A stretch of 64,000 bases of DNA from Archaeoglobus sp. UBA234 (GTDB taxonomy: Archaea; Halobacteriota; Archaeoglobi; Archaeoglobales; Archaeoglobaceae), in contig DACH01000004.1 in NCBI GenBank assembly GCA_002494625.1, positions 34,006-98,005 on the forward strand, given 5' to 3'. The notes beneath the pieces are model-generated. The model saw only the letters and a program-made list of their open reading frames with translations. It was not told the DNA's origin and ran no database searches. The position numbers and the translations under genes are program-made. The first letter of the stretch is position 1. Every line of letters begins with the position of its first letter. This document shows positions 61,196 to 64,000 of this stretch, one piece after another.

Positions 61196-61639
61196 TTATT
61201 TCTTCAGTGTTGGGAGTTCCACTTCAAGTGTATCTGGCTCTGAAAACAGCAACTGGCTGTCCAGGTCCTCTGGCTTTGCCTCTGGGAATCCCTCGTGGGC
61301 TTTTATTGAGCCCTCTGGAGTTGTCCTGATCGGGAACTTGAATCTCTTCACAGTCCCATTCCTGAACTTCACAGTCCACATGATGGAGTCACTACCCCTG
61401 AGGGGTGTAACACTTGCACCAAGTGGAGCGAAGTCCGCATAACACCTCACTTCAACTGCACCCTGCGGGCAAATCTTGACGCAGTTGTAACATTCCCAGC
61501 ACATCTCGGGCTCTCTGTTGTATGCCTTCTCAATCGACTTGTCCAAAACCATAAGGTCGTTCGGGCAGATGTACTGGCAGGCTGTCTTGTCCAGCGCCTT
61601 GCATCCATCACATTTTTCCGGGTTCACATAACTTGGCAT
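61196..61639 (-). CDS. aprB: Adenylylsulfate reductase beta subunit (AprB)
   Basis: About 147 residues starting MPSYVNPEKC. Two [4Fe-4S] sites are formed by C10, C13, C21, C25 and C47, C50, C53, C57 (CDGCKALDKTACQYIC and CWECYNCVKICPQG). A C-terminal extension wraps AprA (RTTPEGSIKAHEGFPEAK). It passes electrons to the AprA flavin. The start is ATG 61639, 5 nt after GGAGGTG; the GTG at 61645 is within that context and not preferred. Confidence 0.97.
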   Translation of the reverse strand: MPSYVNPEKCDGCKALDKTACQYICPNDLMVLDKSIEKAYNREPEMCWECYNCVKICPQGAVEVRCYADFAPLGASVTPLRGSDSIMWTVKFRNGTVKRFKFPIRTTPEGSIKAHEGFPEAKPEDLDSQLLFSEPDTLEVELPTLKK

Positions 61640-61711
61640 TTTCACACCTCCTATTCCACTTCAATTTTGGGGGAGCATGATTTTATAAAAATCTAAATTT
61701 AAATAAAATTT

Positions 61712-62077
61712 TCAGATTTCAGATGTATCTATGTCTGGTGGCGGTATGTACTCTGATTCCTTCGCTGCGAGATCCTTGATCTCATCGATTTTCTGGAAAA
61801 CCGCTTCAATTACCTCTGCACCAAGACTTTTCTTGTTGACAACCTCCTGGAACAAAGCTCTCTTGAAAGCTACAGGAAGGTCTTCAAGGAAACTCCTTGA
61901 GTCAATCCTCGCGTTTGGAAATTCTGCAAGGATTTTCTTAGAGACTTCTTCAGGAACTTCCATGATCAGTTGCTTAACCTGCCCTCCAAAGAGAGTTGTA
62001 AGTTTCTCTTCAAGCCCGGTACCTTTAATTGCCTCAAGTCTTGAGTCATCGAGCAGAAGACCGATATAGTGTACCAT
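61712..62077 (-). CDS. Uncharacterised small protein between sat and aprB
   Basis: About 121 residues, soluble, helical, without any Cys, beginning MVHYIGLLLDDSRLEAIKGT. Middle and end segments (LIMEVPEEVSKKILAEFPNA, EAVFQKIDEIKDLAAKE) show no catalytic motif. Its ATG lies 5 nt after the sat stop, preceded by a GGGGTGAT site, so it is cotranslated with sat. From memory, A. fulgidus has a small ORF of unknown function at the same place in its sat-apr operon. The position suggests an assembly or channelling role for Sat or AprBA, as inference. Confidence 0.8.
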   Translation of the reverse strand: MVHYIGLLLDDSRLEAIKGTGLEEKLTTLFGGQVKQLIMEVPEEVSKKILAEFPNARIDSRSFLEDLPVAFKRALFQEVVNKKSLGAEVIEAVFQKIDEIKDLAAKESEYIPPPDIDTSEI

Positions 62078-62082
62078 TTTTA

Positions 62083-63447
62083 TCACCCCTTTGAGACCTC
62101 CATTGGTGGTAAATCAACTTCAAGGTTCTTGTCCTTCTCTTCGAGGTACTTCGGATTGACGAATGGATAGCCATAAACTTTCCACCACTTCACAATCGCT
62201 TTGTAAACCTCGTTTCTCATGATTATGTTCGGCGGGAAGATACCCTCTGCAACCATTCCTCTGATGAAACTTCCGCTGAGCTTCTGCTTCATGTCAACAT
62301 GACCACATGTCTCACTGTAAACCATCTCCTGACACTTCGGACAGTACCAGAACTCTGCCATGTTCTGTGGAATGATCTTTAAGCCATAATCAACCTCATT
62401 TGGTGGCGCTTCGAATCCGAAGCTTGGAATGCCCTTTGTCCAGAGGATCTGGGTTGCATACATGTCATAGTATTCTCCAACAGCAGCATGGTCTCTGCCA
62501 AACATATGGTGTGTGCATCCCATATTCTGTCTGATTATACCATGCAGCAGTGATTCAATCGGGTTTCCATACCTCATGTCCCAGAGTGTAAAGGTTACCA
62601 TATGCCTCTCCGGTTTTATGTACCCAAATCTGTTAACTGCAGCGTGACCTTCGAGAATTGCCTCATCAGGATAGTCTCCTCTTCTTTTGGCACCAATAAT
62701 TGCATTTACAAGAATGCCTCTACATGGCTCAACATCTCCGGTATAGGCAGCATTCTTCATCAGTGCTTCATGACCAACATGGGGAACATTTCTTGTCTGG
62801 TGGGCAATGGCAGTTCTCCATCCTTTCTCCTTGAAAGCCTCCCTGCACTTCGCAGGTGGGAACCAGAATTTGTCAAAGGGATTTCTGAACTTGGGCTCAT
62901 TGACTATGGTGTACTTTCCTGCAAGAACAACTGGCTGCATCGATCTGTAGATCATATAACCGGGATGTTTCTTGTCAAAGGGAACCTTAACAACTTCAGG
63001 GTTTCTCTCAGGAGTTCCAAAGGTTCTTGTTGCAATATCGACAGGGTCAATCTTGTAAACCTCATCGATGTCAAGAACTGCAAAAGGTTGTCCCTTGAGC
63101 CTGAGAAGGAGCCTATCTCCTTCACCAACACCAAGACTCTTGTAATCCTCCTCACTTATATCGAATACAAGAGGATATGGAAACACCCACTCACTGAGGA
63201 GTCTTCTCTCTTCAAGAACCCTTTCAACCTCGTTTCTTACCATTGAACCATCAACGGGGCTGAAGAAACCATAGCAAATCGACATTATTTCCCTGTAAAC
63301 ATTCCTTATCGGCACTCCATCAAGCATCGTCGGTTTTATGTCAAAAGCAACACATCCGTCAGCCATTTTCTTGGCACGATCTGGATTCCTGACTACTCTA
63401 TCAACTAAGTTGCCACCATGAGGTGGTGGTGTCTTCAACAATACCAT
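62083..63447 (-). CDS. sat: ATP sulfurylase (sulfate adenylyltransferase)
   Basis: A 454-residue enzyme that converts sulfate and ATP to APS and pyrophosphate. The active-site motif is HQTRNVPHVGHEALM (the QxRN-xxHxGHE pattern), followed by GAKRRGDYPDEAI and MFGRDHAAVGEYYDMY. A zinc-binding loop (YCPKCQEMVYSETCGH) is typical of archaeal and thermophilic forms. A GGGGGGATG site lies before the ATG. It is the first gene of the locus, with a TATATA promoter element about 45 bp upstream. Confidence 0.96.
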   Translation of the reverse strand: MVLLKTPPPHGGNLVDRVVRNPDRAKKMADGCVAFDIKPTMLDGVPIRNVYREIMSICYGFFSPVDGSMVRNEVERVLEERRLLSEWVFPYPLVFDISEEDYKSLGVGEGDRLLLRLKGQPFAVLDIDEVYKIDPVDIATRTFGTPERNPEVVKVPFDKKHPGYMIYRSMQPVVLAGKYTIVNEPKFRNPFDKFWFPPAKCREAFKEKGWRTAIAHQTRNVPHVGHEALMKNAAYTGDVEPCRGILVNAIIGAKRRGDYPDEAILEGHAAVNRFGYIKPERHMVTFTLWDMRYGNPIESLLHGIIRQNMGCTHHMFGRDHAAVGEYYDMYATQILWTKGIPSFGFEAPPNEVDYGLKIIPQNMAEFWYCPKCQEMVYSETCGHVDMKQKLSGSFIRGMVAEGIFPPNIIMRNEVYKAIVKWWKVYGYPFVNPKYLEEKDKNLEVDLPPMEVSKG

Positions 63448-63487
63448 TCAAACATCCCCCCTTTCCACCAAGATTTATCCTCCTAAC

Positions 63488-63496
63488 CTATATAAG
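63488..63496 (-). promoter_or_regulatory. TATA element of the sat operon
   Basis: Read on the minus strand, CTTATATAG lies about 40-50 bp before the sat ATG, the spacing expected for a short leader. An imperfect inverted repeat (ATTAACACGATTAAT, 63509-63523) lies just upstream and may be an operator. Confidence 0.6.
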
Positions 63497-63687
63497 TCTT
63501 TCGAATAATATTAACACGATTAATCATATCCAAGATGAATAAGAGCTTTTCCGCTTAAAAAAAGGATTTAACAGCGTTCTATCAACCGAAGCAAAGAAGT
63601 TAAAAGTTTTCAAGAATATATAATTTATTAATTTGCTCCGCTCTTTAAAAAAGAATTTTTTACTGGTTTCGAAATTTTTGAATTATG

Positions 63688-63990
63688 TTATACCAAATAA
63701 AATAAACCGTAAATAACCATTATAATCAGCACGAGTATTACGCTATCTCCGACTGGAGATCTCATAACTGGATCTCCAGGGTAGTTTCTCCAGGATTCCT
63801 CAATAAAGACTTTTGAGTACTCCTTTTGTATCCCCGGAATCCTCCCGAACACTTTATAGAGGATCGTAAGCAGAATAAGAATCACAGCATGAATAGGACT
63901 TTTGAAGAACCACTTGACTCTCAAAACGATTGAATCAACCACCACCACTATTGACTGAGAGAACAAGGAGAGGTCTCTAACAAACCACAT
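63688..63990 (-). CDS. Small membrane protein, unknown (may continue past the window edge)
   Basis: At least 100 residues with two membrane segments (HAVILILLTILYKVFG and VGDSVILVLIIMVIYGLFYL). Between them lies a soluble stretch with GIQKEYSKVFIEESWRNYPG. No family is recognised. The ATG at 63990 is the first visible, but the frame stays open to the window edge, so the true start may be outside. A 240-bp AT-rich gap, with nothing further recognised beyond the sat promoter, separates it from sat. Confidence 0.5.
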   Translation of the reverse strand: MWFVRDLSLFSQSIVVVVDSIVLRVKWFFKSPIHAVILILLTILYKVFGRIPGIQKEYSKVFIEESWRNYPGDPVMRSPVGDSVILVLIIMVIYGLFYLV

Positions 63991-64000
63991 GAAGAGTTTG

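Noticed and set aside
1..64000. CRISPR arrays, rRNA genes and prophage
   Set aside because: No regularly spaced repeats, rRNA-like stretches or phage structural genes were seen on either strand.

Overview
The window comes from an archaeon of the Archaeoglobales, most likely an Archaeoglobus-type thermophilic sulfate reducer. The evidence is a complete sat/aprBA/qmoABC locus, archaeal information-processing genes (TFB, Gar1, PolB, RNase P component 4, aIF6, L31e/L39e/LX, prefoldin alpha, GPN GTPase), cofactor F420 genes (cofG, cofH), F420-type oxidoreductase and CoA-disulfide-reductase genes, TATA-type promoters and GGTG(A)-type ribosome binding sites. Base composition looks lower in GC than A. 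fulgidus; this was judged by eye and the species was not determined.

Layout. 1-7.9 kb: PUA protein (partial), a non-catalytic-looking cis-prenyltransferase subunit, a DUF92 kinase-like membrane protein, a membrane-anchored Lon-like protease, two HAD phosphatases, a SAM hydrolase and DUF169. 7.9-10.7 kb: cofGH flanked on both sides by decayed mobile-element or gene remnants, including the C-terminal end of a TnpB gene. 10.7-17.4 kb: CoA-disulfide reductase, family 4 UDG, GPN GTPase, a two-gene SufCB (SMS-type) Fe-S system and a secreted zinc protease. 17.6-21.6 kb: the compact translation operon yhbY-rps19e-PDCD5-rpl39e-rpl31e-aif6-rplX-pfdA-ftsY. 21.6-26 kb: DNA ligase, a phosphoribulokinase-family kinase, tRNA-Leu(GAG), tRNA-Arg(CCT) and a vapBC pair. 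26-37.9 kb: MaoC dehydratase, acyl-CoA ligase, LLM oxidoreductase, a frameshifted K+ channel, PolB, Rnp4, an orphan BMP lipoprotein, an amidohydrolase, PspC/LiaF-like membrane proteins, ccmCD and a lone receiver domain. 38-49.4 kb: DUF2070, a TPR membrane protein, a 2016-residue DUF2341/LamG surface protein, PrsW and ManC. 49.5-50.8 kb: gar1 and tfb.

50.9-54.2 kb is the best candidate for an undescribed system. A Bat/HTH_10-type regulator is divergent from DUF2193-DUF2180-aquaporin (AqpM type). The 105-bp intergenic region carries two related 16-bp palindromes and a TATA element that reads in both directions. Neither DUF family has an assigned function that I know of.

54.3-63.5 kb, all on the minus strand, reads sat - uncharacterised small gene - aprB - aprA - (hairpin plus T-tract) - qmoA - qmoB - qmoC. 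Sat activates sulfate to APS, AprBA reduces APS to sulfite, and QmoABC is thought to pass membrane quinol electrons to AprBA. The locus therefore holds the whole sulfate-to-sulfite half of dissimilatory sulfate reduction.

A recurring oddity is perfect or near-perfect tandem duplication of 11-16 bp units at gene 3' ends. These often include the stop codon (cofH, ftsY, lig, the K+ channel). Coordinates, translations and motifs were read by eye; no database search was run.
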